Of a stretch of 64,000 nt of DNA, positions 40,121 to 49,186 are shown one piece after another; the stretch's first letter is position 1; the number at the start of each line of letters is the position of its first letter. The position numbers were made by a program, and so were the translations under genes. The notes under the pieces were generated by a model, which was not told where the DNA came from, made no database searches, and was given only the letters and a program-made list of their open reading frames with translations. The DNA comes from an uncultured Eubacteriales bacterium (GTDB lineage Bacteria; Bacillota; Clostridia; Christensenellales; UMGS416), in assembly GCA_900542005.1 (NCBI GenBank), contig UQLW01000011.1:11447-75446 (forward strand). Reading direction: 5' to 3'.

Positions 40121-41530
40121 ATGACCACCCTTGACTTTTCGCAGCAGCAGCGGCAATGGGCCTTTATCGAGGCGCTGCGGGACCGGTATGCCGGCGCTGC
40201 GGCGCGGTACTATATCAAGACCTACGGCTGCCAGATGAACGAGCACGACTCCGAAGCGCTGGCGGGTATGTTGAACGAAATGGGCCTATTGCCCACCGAC
40301 GAGGTGGAAGAAGCCCAGGTGGTCGTCATCAATACCTGCTGCGTGCGGGAGCATGCGGAGGTGAAGGTTCACGGCAATGTGGGCGCGCTGCGCTTTTTGA
40401 AGGAGGCCAACCCGGAGCTGATGATCTGCGTATGCGGATGCATGATGCAGCAGGAGCCGGTGGCCAGGGCTTTGGCAGCCAAATACCCCTTTATTGATTT
40501 AATATTCGGCACTCATCGGGTGCACTGCTTCCCGGAGCTGCTGGCCCGGGCCACGCAGAGCGCCCATACGGTGATGGATATTGCCGACAGCGAAGGCGTG
40601 ATCGTGGAGCATATGCCGGCCGCCCGGGTAGAGGGCTGCACCGCCTGGGTAACGATTATGTATGGCTGCGACAACTACTGCGCCTACTGCATTGTGCCCT
40701 ATGTGCGGGGCCGGGAGCGCAGCCGCGACAGCGCCGAGATCCTTTCGGAGATCCGGCAGCTGGTGGACCAGGGGGTCAAGGAAGTCACCCTGCTGGGGCA
40801 GAATGTGAACAGCTACGGCCGTACGCTGGAGAAGCCGGTAACCTTTGCCGGGCTGCTGAAGCAGATCCACGCGATCGAGGGCCTGGAGCGGATCCGTTTT
40901 ATGACGAGCCACCCCAAGGATCTCTCCGACGAGCTGATCGAGGCCTTTGGCAGCTTGCCGAAGCTGTGCCACCATCTGCATCTGCCGGTGCAATCCGGCG
41001 ATGATGAGATCCTCCGGCGCATGAACCGGCGCTATAGCGCGGCGCAGTATCTGGAGCTGGTGGGGCGCCTGAGGGCGGCCTGCCCGGATATCGCCCTGAC
41101 GACGGATCTGATCGTTGGATTCCCCGGCGAGACGCGGGAGCAGTTTGAGCACACGCTGGAGCTGGTGCGCCAGGCAGGGTATGATGGGGCCTTCAGCTTC
41201 AAATATTCGCCGCGCCAGGGGACGCCGGCGGCCATGATGGCCGGCCAGGTGCCGGACGAGGAAAAAAAGGCGCGCCTGGCGGAGCTGAACCGCGTGCTGG
41301 AGCAGACGGGACAGCCGCTGCATGAAGCCTATCTGGGGCGCGAGGTGGAGGTGCTGGTGGAGCGGGTCAACGACCGGCGGCCCGATCAGCTGACCGGCAA
41401 AACCTCAACGGCCAAAACGGTAAATTTTGCTGGCCCCGCCCAATGGGTCGGGCAGCTTGTCAAGGTTAAAATAACAAAGATTAAAGCGCACACCCTCTTT
41501 GGCGAGGCTGTGGACGAAAGGAAAGGATAA
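40121..41530 (+). CDS. miaB: tRNA-2-methylthio-N6-dimethylallyladenosine synthase MiaB
   Basis: 469 residues: UPF0004 domain with TYGCQMNEHDSE and CCVREHAE cysteines, radical SAM site GCDNYCAYCIVPYVRGRERSR shortened here to CDNYCAYC (CxxxCxxC), and a C-terminal TRAM domain. The N-terminus carries ~25 residues before the domain. It adds the methylthio group to i6A37 made by MiaA, whose gene lies downstream in the same block. Confidence 0.96.
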   Translation: MTTLDFSQQQRQWAFIEALRDRYAGAAARYYIKTYGCQMNEHDSEALAGMLNEMGLLPTDEVEEAQVVVINTCCVREHAEVKVHGNVGALRFLKEANPELMICVCGCMMQQEPVARALAAKYPFIDLIFGTHRVHCFPELLARATQSAHTVMDIADSEGVIVEHMPAARVEGCTAWVTIMYGCDNYCAYCIVPYVRGRERSRDSAEILSEIRQLVDQGVKEVTLLGQNVNSYGRTLEKPVTFAGLLKQIHAIEGLERIRFMTSHPKDLSDELIEAFGSLPKLCHHLHLPVQSGDDEILRRMNRRYSAAQYLELVGRLRAACPDIALTTDLIVGFPGETREQFEHTLELVRQAGYDGAFSFKYSPRQGTPAAMMAGQVPDEEKKARLAELNRVLEQTGQPLHEAYLGREVEVLVERVNDRRPDQLTGKTSTAKTVNFAGPAQWVGQLVKVKITKIKAHTLFGEAVDERKG

Positions 41531-41534
41531 AAAA

Positions 41535-41945
41535 ATGAACGTACTGGAGAAAACCCGCGAGCTGGGCGAGGCTCTTTACAATTCACCGGAGTATCAGGCC
41601 GTCAAGGAGGCCCAGGCGGTGATGGAGGCCGACGAAACGGCTTCCCACATCCTCAAGGAGCTTTCCGAGCTGGAGGCGGATATCCGGCTGACCATGGAAA
41701 AGCCGGAGATGAGCGAGCTCTTCCTCAAGAGCAAGATGGACCGCTACCAGAAGCTGCAGAAGACGGCCGGCGAGAATCCGCTGATCCAGCAGTACCAGGA
41801 GGCGGGCAACACCTTCCAGCAGCTGATGGGCCAGGTGAATTCCATTATCAGCTATTTTCTGACCGGAGAAACCCCCGACGAAGCGGGCGGCTGCGATGGA
41901 AACTGCGCCGGGGGCTGCGCAGGCTGCACGGGCTGCAGCCACTAG
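41535..41945 (+). CDS. YlbF/YmcA-family protein with cysteine-rich tail
   Basis: 136 residues. The helical body (MNVLEKTRELGEALYNSPEY ...) is the Com_YlbF family. The last ~20 residues carry five cysteines: C-D-G-N-C, then C-A-G-C and a final C-S-H. In Bacillus the YlbF/YmcA/YaaT complex binds [4Fe-4S] clusters and controls RNase Y; a metal or cluster role for this tail is therefore plausible. The start at 41535 lies just after miaB; the gene sits between miaB and mutS. Confidence 0.88.
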   Translation: MNVLEKTRELGEALYNSPEYQAVKEAQAVMEADETASHILKELSELEADIRLTMEKPEMSELFLKSKMDRYQKLQKTAGENPLIQQYQEAGNTFQQLMGQVNSIISYFLTGETPDEAGGCDGNCAGGCAGCTGCSH

Positions 41946-41972
41946 GACCCCAAGCGGGAGAGAGAGGATAGG

Positions 41973-44609
41973 GTGAACGAAAAAAGCAAGCTGTCGCCCA
42001 TGATGCAGCAGTATATGGCGATGAAAGAGCAGTACAAGGATACGCTGCTCTTTTTCCGCTTGGGCGATTTCTATGAAATGTTTTTTGACGACGCCATCCT
42101 GGTGAGCAGGGAGCTGGAGCTGACGCTGACCGGCCGCGACTGCGGCATGCAGGAGCGGGCGCCCATGTGCGGCGTGCCCTTCCATGCGGTGGACGTATAT
42201 GTGAACCGGCTGCTGGAAAAGGGCTACAAGGTGGCAATCTGCGAGCAGCTGACCGATCCCGCATTATCCAAGGGGCTGGTGGATCGCGACGTGGTGCGGA
42301 TCATTACGCCCGGCACGGTGATCGAGTCCTCCATACTGGATGAAAAAAGCAATAACTACCTGCTGGCGCTGTATCAACAGGGCACGCAGGTGGGCCTGGC
42401 CTATGTGGATGTGTCCACCGGCCAGTTTGAGCTCTCCAGCGTATCGGTAGCCGACGGGGCGCAGCCGCTTCTGGACGAGCTGGTTCGGTTGGCTCCCACG
42501 GAGGTATTGGTCAACGAGGCCATGGGCCGGTTCTTTAAGAGCCACGACGTGCTGCAAAAGGTGCTGGCCTATCCGGTGCAGGTGGAGCAGGACGATAATT
42601 TTGAGCAGCTGCAGCTCATGCGGCAGTTCAAGGTGGAGTCCCTCTCAGAGCTGGGGCTGGATGACCGTTCAGAAGCCTGCGCCGCGGCCGGCGCGCTGCT
42701 GGAATACCTGGCGGAGACCCAGAAGAATACGCTGGATCAGATTCAGCGCCCCAAGATCCACCGGCAGAACGAGTTCATGCTGCTGGACGCCACCACAAGG
42801 CGTAACCTGGAGCTGACCGAAACCCTGCGGGGGAAAAACCGGAAGGGTTCGCTTTTATGGATCCTGGATAGGACCCATACGGCCATGGGCAGCCGGATGC
42901 TGCGGCAGTGGCTGGCGCAGCCGCTGCAGAGCCGGCTGGCCATCGAGCTGCGCCTGGATGCGGTGGAGCAGATCAGCCGCGACCTGGTGAGCAAGGACCA
43001 GGTGACCGGGCTGCTGCGCCAGATTAAGGATATGGAACGCATCGCCACACGCATCTGCTATGAGACGGTGAACGCCCGGGATTGCGTGGCCTTGGGCAAT
43101 TCCGTGTCGGTCATCCCGGCGCTGAAGCAGGCGCTGGAGGGTTATGATGCGGCGATGGTCGCCCAGATCAACCAGGATATGGATCCGCTGGAGGATGTGA
43201 GCGACCTGCTGGCCCAGGCTATTGCCGATAACCCGCCGCTGGGCGTCAAGGACGGGGGCATCATCCGCGAGGGATATGACCCGCAGCTGGATCAGCTGCG
43301 CCATGCCGCCACCCATGGGCGGGAGATGATCGCCTCCATGGAGGCCTCTGAGCGGGAGGCAACCGGCATTAAAAACCTTAAGATCAGCTATAACCGGGTA
43401 TTCGGCTTCTATATTGAGGTGACAAAATCCTACCTGGACCAGGTGCCCTACCGCTATACGCGCAAGCAGACGCTGGCCAACGCCGAGCGCTTCATTACCC
43501 AGGAGCTCAAGGAGCTGGAGGAGACGATCCTGGGCGCCGAGGAAAAATCCATCAAGCTGGAGTATGAGCTGTTTGTCAAGATCCGCGAGGCCCTGCATGG
43601 GCAGATCGCCCGCCTTCAGCGTACCGCCCGGTGCGTGGCCCAGCTGGACTGCCTGGTTTCGCTGGCCGATACAGCGCTGGAGCACGGCTTTACCAAGCCC
43701 ACCCTAAACGACGAAGGGGAGCTTGCCATCACGGATGGACGCCATCCGGTGGTAGAGGCCTCGCTGGAGACAGGGCGCTTCGTGGCCAACAATACCCAGA
43801 TGGATATGGACAAGAACCGCTTTTTAATCATCACCGGCCCCAATATGGCGGGCAAAAGCACCTATCTCCGCCAGGTCGCGCTCATCACCCTGATGGCCCA
43901 TATGGGAAGCTTTGTGCCGGCGCGATCGGCGAATATCCCGCTGACGGACCGCATCTTTACCCGCATCGGCGCTACGGACGACCTCTTTATGGGCCAGAGC
44001 ACCTTTATGGTGGAGATGAGTGAGGTAGCCAATATCCTCAAGCACGCGACCAGCCAATCCCTGGTGATCTTAGATGAAATCGGCCGCGGTACCAGCACCT
44101 TCGACGGCCTGAGCATTGCCTGGGCGGTAGTCGAATACCTCTGCGACCGGGACGCGATCGGGGCCAAAACCCTCTTTGCCACCCACTATCATGAGCTTTC
44201 TCAGCTGGAGGGAAAGGTGGCGGGTGTGCGCAATTACTGCGTAGCCGTACGCGAAGCCGGGGATACGGTGGTCTTTCTGCACCGCATTGTGCGGGGCGGG
44301 GCCGACAAGAGCTTCGGCGTCCACGTGGCTCAGCTGGCTGGCCTGCCCGAGGCGGTGGTGCACCGCGCGCGGGAGATATTGGAGCGCCTGGAAGCGTCGA
44401 AATTCAACTCAAAGGCGGTGCGCAGCAGCGCCGACGAAGCGGGAAAGCGGCTGAACCGGCCGGAGGATACCCAGACGCAGCAGATGGACTTCGCCGCCCT
44501 GCTGCCCTATCACGATATCCTGGAGGAGATCAAGGCGCTGGACGTGAATCAAATGGCGCCCATTGACGCGCTGTACCTGGTGAACCGCCTGAAGGAGAAG
44601 ATGAAATAA
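41973..44609 (+). CDS. mutS: DNA mismatch repair ATPase MutS
   Basis: 878 residues, GTG start after GAGAGAGGA. Mismatch-binding FYEMF motif (GDFYEMFFDDA, ~residue 33), lever and clamp regions, Walker A GPNMAGKSTYLR, DEIGRGTSTFDGLS and THYHEL are present. Overlaps mutL by one base (TAATG). Confidence 0.98.
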   Translation: MNEKSKLSPMMQQYMAMKEQYKDTLLFFRLGDFYEMFFDDAILVSRELELTLTGRDCGMQERAPMCGVPFHAVDVYVNRLLEKGYKVAICEQLTDPALSKGLVDRDVVRIITPGTVIESSILDEKSNNYLLALYQQGTQVGLAYVDVSTGQFELSSVSVADGAQPLLDELVRLAPTEVLVNEAMGRFFKSHDVLQKVLAYPVQVEQDDNFEQLQLMRQFKVESLSELGLDDRSEACAAAGALLEYLAETQKNTLDQIQRPKIHRQNEFMLLDATTRRNLELTETLRGKNRKGSLLWILDRTHTAMGSRMLRQWLAQPLQSRLAIELRLDAVEQISRDLVSKDQVTGLLRQIKDMERIATRICYETVNARDCVALGNSVSVIPALKQALEGYDAAMVAQINQDMDPLEDVSDLLAQAIADNPPLGVKDGGIIREGYDPQLDQLRHAATHGREMIASMEASEREATGIKNLKISYNRVFGFYIEVTKSYLDQVPYRYTRKQTLANAERFITQELKELEETILGAEEKSIKLEYELFVKIREALHGQIARLQRTARCVAQLDCLVSLADTALEHGFTKPTLNDEGELAITDGRHPVVEASLETGRFVANNTQMDMDKNRFLIITGPNMAGKSTYLRQVALITLMAHMGSFVPARSANIPLTDRIFTRIGATDDLFMGQSTFMVEMSEVANILKHATSQSLVILDEIGRGTSTFDGLSIAWAVVEYLCDRDAIGAKTLFATHYHELSQLEGKVAGVRNYCVAVREAGDTVVFLHRIVRGGADKSFGVHVAQLAGLPEAVVHRAREILERLEASKFNSKAVRSSADEAGKRLNRPEDTQTQQMDFAALLPYHDILEEIKALDVNQMAPIDALYLVNRLKEKMK

Positions 44610-46618
44610 TGGTTCAGGAGAACGCCCGCATCCATGTATTGGCCGATGAGGTGGCCCGCCAGATTGCGGCGGGCGAGGTGGTAGAGCGCCCCAGCGCCGT
44701 AGTGAAGGAGCTGGTGGAAAACGCGCTGGACGCGGGAAGCACGCTCATCACCGTGGAGATCCAGGACGGCGGCAAAAAGGGGATCCGCGTAAGCGACAAC
44801 GGCTGCGGCATTGCCCGGGAGGACGTGCCCCTGGCCTTTCAGCGTCATGCGACCAGCAAAATCGCCACGCTGGAGGATCTATATCATATCAGCCATATGG
44901 GCTTCCGGGGTGAGGCGCTGTATTCGATTGCCGCTGTATCGCGGGTGGAGCTGACAACCAAGCGGCGCGGGGATGAAGCGGGGCTGCGGGTGACCAATGA
45001 GGGTGGCCAGCTGGGCGAAATAACCGACGCCGGCTGCCCGGACGGCACGACCCTATGGGTGCGGGACCTGTTTTATAATACCCCGGCCCGACTGAAGTTC
45101 CTGCGCTCAGCCCAGTCGGAGGCCGGTGCGGTGGGCAGCGTGATGAGCCGGCTGATCCTGGCCAATCCGTCGGTTTCTTTCCGGTTTATCTCCCATGGCA
45201 AGACGGTTTACCATTCCCAGGGGGACGGCAGCCTGCGCAACGCCGTCTATTCGGTGCTGGGTAAGGAGATTGCCTCCCACATGGTGACGGTGCAGGGAGA
45301 GGAAGGCGGGATCCGCGTGGAGGGCTGCGTTGGAGAGCCCGTGGTCAGCCGGGGCAACCGTACCTATGAGATGCTGTATGTCAATGGCAGGCCGGTCAAC
45401 CACCCCATGGTCTCCAAGGCGGTGGAGAACGCCTACGGCACCACGCTGATGTCGCAGAAATTCCCCGTATTCGTACTGAACCTGTCCATGCCCTACGAGT
45501 GGGTGGACGTGAACGTGCATCCCAACAAGCTGCAGGTGCGCTTTGCCCAGGACCAGCAGGTGTTTTACGCCGTGCAGTCCTGTGTGCGGCGGGCCTTGAG
45601 CGGCGTGGAGCAGAAGCCCACGGTGATGCAGTTTAAGGCGGCGGTTATCCCCTGCGAGCCGGAGCAGAGGGACAAGCCCGCCCAGGATGCGCCTGAAAGG
45701 CAGAAGACGCCGGTTTCCCCGGCAGGGTTGCCACAGCCCGAAGGGGCAGCGCCGCTGGCCCAGAGCTCCCCAAGCAGCCCGTCGCATCCCCAAGGGGCAG
45801 CGGCGCTGGCCCAGAAGCCCCAAAGCAGCCCGCCGCAGCCAAGGGAGAAGCCGCTGCCGCCGCCAGCATCCATGCAGCAGGCTGTGCGGGAATACCGCTC
45901 CCAGGTGATCGGAGAGAACCAGGAGGCCTTCGCCTATACCCGGCTGCTGCAGAAGGCCGAACCCAAGCCCACGCTGGCCAGCGAGCAGGCGCTGCCCTGG
46001 AAGGAGCCACAGCAGGAGCAAACCCAGGTGGAGAGCCTGCGGCTGCCGGAGGGCACGCTCCGGGGCGTAGTTTTCCATACCTATGCCATCATTGAGGCGG
46101 GGGATGAGCTATACTTTGTGGATCAGCATGCGGCCCATGAGCGGCTTTTATACGACCAGTATATGCAGGCCCTTGAGACGGGGGAGAGCTTCTCCCAGCA
46201 GCTGCTGGTGCCTCAGATGCTGGAGGTGACCTATTACCAGAAGACAGCCATCGAGGAAAATATGGAGCTCTTCGCCCAGCTGGGCTTTGAGCTGGAGCCC
46301 TTTGGGCGCAACAGCTACCAGATCCGCGCGGTGCCGCACTTCCTGGGCCAGGCCCAGCAGAGCGGGTTCTTCCTGGAGGTTCTGGATATGCTCCACAGCC
46401 AAACGGGCAACACCCGGGACGAACGGCAGCGCGCGATCATGCAGATGTCCTGCAAGGGCGCAGTAAAAGGGGGCGAGCCGCTTTCCCAGCAGGAGATGGA
46501 CCGGCTGCTGGAGGTGCTTCGCCGGGAGGATACGCCGCTTTCCTGCCCCCATGGCCGCCCCATCTGCATGAAGCTGACCCGGCGGGAGCTGGAAAAGCAG
46601 TTCAAGAGGATCGTATGA
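44609..46618 (+). CDS. mutL: DNA mismatch repair endonuclease MutL
   Basis: 669 residues. GHKL ATPase with VVKELVENALDAG, DNGCGI and GFRGEALYSI in the first ~330 residues, a Pro/Ala/Gln linker (~345-440) that contains a 17-residue tandem duplication, and a C-terminal domain with DQHAAHERLLYDQ (DQHAxxER endonuclease motif), CKGAVKGGE and CPHGRP. It nicks DNA during mismatch repair, as expected where MutH is absent. Confidence 0.97.
   Translation: MVQENARIHVLADEVARQIAAGEVVERPSAVVKELVENALDAGSTLITVEIQDGGKKGIRVSDNGCGIAREDVPLAFQRHATSKIATLEDLYHISHMGFRGEALYSIAAVSRVELTTKRRGDEAGLRVTNEGGQLGEITDAGCPDGTTLWVRDLFYNTPARLKFLRSAQSEAGAVGSVMSRLILANPSVSFRFISHGKTVYHSQGDGSLRNAVYSVLGKEIASHMVTVQGEEGGIRVEGCVGEPVVSRGNRTYEMLYVNGRPVNHPMVSKAVENAYGTTLMSQKFPVFVLNLSMPYEWVDVNVHPNKLQVRFAQDQQVFYAVQSCVRRALSGVEQKPTVMQFKAAVIPCEPEQRDKPAQDAPERQKTPVSPAGLPQPEGAAPLAQSSPSSPSHPQGAAALAQKPQSSPPQPREKPLPPPASMQQAVREYRSQVIGENQEAFAYTRLLQKAEPKPTLASEQALPWKEPQQEQTQVESLRLPEGTLRGVVFHTYAIIEAGDELYFVDQHAAHERLLYDQYMQALETGESFSQQLLVPQMLEVTYYQKTAIEENMELFAQLGFELEPFGRNSYQIRAVPHFLGQAQQSGFFLEVLDMLHSQTGNTRDERQRAIMQMSCKGAVKGGEPLSQQEMDRLLEVLRREDTPLSCPHGRPICMKLTRRELEKQFKRIV
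45737..45838 (+). repeat. 2 x 51-bp tandem repeat in the mutL linker
   Basis: Units at 45737-45787 and 45788-45838 encode PEGAAPLAQSSPSSPSH and PQGAAALAQKPQSSPPQ. In-frame duplication within the flexible linker. Confidence 0.8.
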
Positions 46619-47583
46619 TGGGGACGAGATTGATCTGCATCGTAGGCCCTACCGCCTCCGGCAAGAGCGCCCTGGCTGTCGCGCTGGCCCGCACGCTGGA
46701 TGGCGAGGTGATCTCAGCGGATTCCATGCAGGTATATCGCGGCATGGATATCGGCACGGCGAAGATCACCAGGCAGGAGATGGGGGGCGTCGTTCATCAT
46801 GGCCTGGATCTCTTGGAGCCGCAGGATCGCTATAACGCCTTCTATTTCCAGGACTTTGCGCGCCGCAGCATCTCCGGGGTGGCGGAACGGGGGAAAACCC
46901 CGATCCTATGCGGCGGTACGGGCCTGTTTGTCCACAGCGTGCTGTTTGCGATGGCCTTCACCGAGGCGGGAGAGGATCAGGCCCTGCGGGCGCAGCTGGC
47001 CCGGGAAGCCAGGGAAAGGGGGCCGGAAGCCCTGCATCAGCGGCTGCAGGCGGTCGATCCCGCCAGCGCAGCGCGTATCCATCCCAACAACGTGAAACGG
47101 GTAATCCGGGCCCTGGAGGTGTATGCGCTGACGGGTAAGCCGATGAGCAGCTTTGATGAAGGGGCTTTCGCTGAGCCTGAACCCCTCTACCGGCCGCTGC
47201 TGTGGCTGGGTTTGGAGCTTCCCCGGGAGGAGCTGATTCGGCGCATCGACAGGCGGGTGGACGCCATGATAGCGGCTGGCCTGGAGCAGGAAGCCCGGCG
47301 GCTGTGGGAGCAGGGGCTTCGGCCCGAGACGCACACGGCCCTGCAGGGGATCGGCTATAAGCAATTCGCGCCCTATTTTGCAGGAGAGGCGACGCTGGAG
47401 CAGGCCGTGGAGCGGATCAAGATTGAGACACGGCAATTTGCCAAGCGGCAGATGAGCTGGTTCAAGCGGGAAAAGCGGATTCGCTGGCTGGACGCTTCCC
47501 AGGATATCCGCGAGCTGGCATCCCAGGCGCTGGTATTGTGGGAAGAAGAGCGGAAGAAGATGGAATGGATGGGAGAAAGATGA
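46615..47583 (+). CDS. miaA: tRNA dimethylallyltransferase MiaA
   Basis: 322 residues: P-loop GPTASGKSALA, SADSMQVYRGMDIGTAK, and WLGLELPREEL with RKRQMSWFKRE-like AKRQMSWFKR at the C-terminus. It prenylates A37 of UNN-reading tRNAs, the substrate of MiaB. The ATG at 46615 overlaps the mutL stop (ATGA). A second ATG follows one codon later. Confidence 0.97.
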   Translation: MMGTRLICIVGPTASGKSALAVALARTLDGEVISADSMQVYRGMDIGTAKITRQEMGGVVHHGLDLLEPQDRYNAFYFQDFARRSISGVAERGKTPILCGGTGLFVHSVLFAMAFTEAGEDQALRAQLAREARERGPEALHQRLQAVDPASAARIHPNNVKRVIRALEVYALTGKPMSSFDEGAFAEPEPLYRPLLWLGLELPREELIRRIDRRVDAMIAAGLEQEARRLWEQGLRPETHTALQGIGYKQFAPYFAGEATLEQAVERIKIETRQFAKRQMSWFKREKRIRWLDASQDIRELASQALVLWEEERKKMEWMGER

Positions 47584-48842
47584 TCAATCATTTGACCGGC
47601 ATCGCGCCGGAGGCGATTTTGGAAGTGCAGCGGGCAGAGCAGGCATTGATCCATGGGGGCGTATTCGCCCGCATGGAGGAGACGGCCCTGACAAACCAGA
47701 TGAAGGTGATGGAAGCGCTGCAGGAGAACCGGGTGGAAATGCGCCATTTTGCTTCCAGCACGGGATACGGGTATGACGACATTGGGCGGGATACGCTGGA
47801 TCGCGTCTATGCCCGGGCCTTTGGGGCGGAGGCGGCCTTGGTGCGCCCGCAGATGATCAACGGCACCCATGCGCTGGCACTGGCGCTTTATGGTGTGCTG
47901 CGCCCGGGCGATGTGATTTTGAGCGTGACGGGCAAGCCCTACGATACCCTGGAGGAGGTGATCGGCCTCTCGGGCGAAGCGGATCAGGGCTCGCTGAAGG
48001 ATTTTGGCATCCGCTATGAGCAGCTGGAGCTGGGCGATGGCGGCGCTATCGACCTGAAGGGGCTTGAGGCGAGGCTGGAGGCCGGCCCCGTGCGCATGGT
48101 TTACCTGCAGCGGTCCAAGGGATATGACTGGCGGCCCACCATGAGCATGGAGCAGCTGTCCCAGGTGACGGAGCTTGTACACCGGGTTCAGCCGAAGGCC
48201 CTGGTGATGGTGGACAATTGCTACGGCGAATTCGTGGAGGACAGGGAGCCCACTGAGGTTGGGGCCAATCTGATGGCCGGCTCGCTGATTAAAAATCCGG
48301 GGGGCGGCCTGGCGCCAACCGGCGGATATGTGGCCGGCGACGAAGCGCTGATTGCCAAGGTCGCATGCCGCCTGACCACGCCGGGCATCGGGGCCGAGGC
48401 AGGCTCCTATGCCGGCGGGTATCAGTACCTTTTCCAGGGCTTCTTCCTGGCGCCCCATGTGGTGCTGCAGAGCCTGAAAACAGCGGCGCTGATGGCCTAT
48501 GTGCTCAAGGCCCGGGGATATGATACGATCCCCGCCTGGGATGAACCCAGGTATGACATTATCCAGGCGGTGCGGCTGGGGGCGAAGGAAAACCTGGAAG
48601 CCTTCTGCCGTGCAATCCAGGCGGCTTCGCCGGTGGACGGCCATGTGGTGCCGGAGCCCTGGCCGATGCCTGGATATCAGCACGACGTGATTATGGCGGC
48701 GGGCACCTTTGTGCAGGGCGCGTCCATTGAGCTTTCAGCCGACGGCCCGATCAAGCCGCCCTATATCGGTTATATGCAGGGCGCGCTGACCTACGAACAT
48801 GGCAAACTGGCCGTGATGCGGGTGTTGACCGCGCTGAAATAG
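47580..48842 (+). CDS. ynbB: YnbB-type PLP enzyme (methionine gamma-lyase family/'aluminium resistance' protein)
   Basis: 420 residues of fold-type I PLP enzyme. Motifs: SSTGYGYDDIGRD near the N-terminus, RPQMINGTHA, QRSKGYDWRPT, VDNCYGEFVE and the PLP lysine in SLIKNPGGGLAPTGGY (~residue 236). In Firmicutes this gene commonly follows miaA-hfq and precedes glnR; here it overlaps miaA by 4 bases and hfq is missing in between. The natural substrate is not established. Confidence 0.88.
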   Translation: MINHLTGIAPEAILEVQRAEQALIHGGVFARMEETALTNQMKVMEALQENRVEMRHFASSTGYGYDDIGRDTLDRVYARAFGAEAALVRPQMINGTHALALALYGVLRPGDVILSVTGKPYDTLEEVIGLSGEADQGSLKDFGIRYEQLELGDGGAIDLKGLEARLEAGPVRMVYLQRSKGYDWRPTMSMEQLSQVTELVHRVQPKALVMVDNCYGEFVEDREPTEVGANLMAGSLIKNPGGGLAPTGGYVAGDEALIAKVACRLTTPGIGAEAGSYAGGYQYLFQGFFLAPHVVLQSLKTAALMAYVLKARGYDTIPAWDEPRYDIIQAVRLGAKENLEAFCRAIQAASPVDGHVVPEPWPMPGYQHDVIMAAGTFVQGASIELSADGPIKPPYIGYMQGALTYEHGKLAVMRVLTALK

Positions 48843-48863
48843 AGCTGAAAAGCGGACAAAAAG

Positions 48864-48903
48864 AAAGGCTCCTTCAATCATGCCGATTGAAGGAGCCTTT
48901 TGC
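48864..48903. terminator. Bidirectional terminator: ynbB (+) and the fumarate/Hdr operon (-)
   Basis: AAAGGCTCCTTCAATC and GATTGAAGGAGCCTTT form a 16-bp perfect stem with a 5-base loop, T-runs on both strands. Convergent genes end on either side, so it closes the 12-kb minus-strand operon. Confidence 0.9.
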
Positions 48904-48912
48904 CTTGCAGCC

Positions 48913-49155
48913 TTATCCTAACCGCTCCAGGATCTGCTGCTGAAAGAATTCGTCGGTCTTTTCCGGGGTGAGGGAATGCAGCTCGCCGTCCACCGTGGTA
49001 CATACGCCTTCCTGGCAGTGTCCGGTGCAGAAGGTAGCGGCCAGGTCGACCTTGTCCTGCAGCTGATGCTCAGCGATGAGGGCCTGAAGCCGTTCAACAA
49101 TTTTCTGGGAACCTCTTAGGTGGCAGGAGCTGCCAATGCATACGGTAACTTTCAT
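48913..49155 (-). CDS. Thioredoxin-like [2Fe-2S] ferredoxin protein
   Basis: 80 residues. Cysteines C6, C11, C43 and C47 (CIGSSC ... CTGHC) follow the [2Fe-2S] pattern of NuoE/HndA/HymA C-terminal and free-standing thioredoxin-like ferredoxins; C52 is additional. The start at 49155 has GAGG 8 bases upstream, and earlier in-frame codons run into rex. Last gene of the Rex/fumarate/Hdr operon; it may shuttle electrons to or from the Flx module. Confidence 0.85.
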   Translation of the reverse strand: MKVTVCIGSSCHLRGSQKIVERLQALIAEHQLQDKVDLAATFCTGHCQEGVCTTVDGELHSLTPEKTDEFFQQQILERLG

Positions 49156-49186
49156 TTTGATGACCTCTTCCACGATTGCCATGCAA

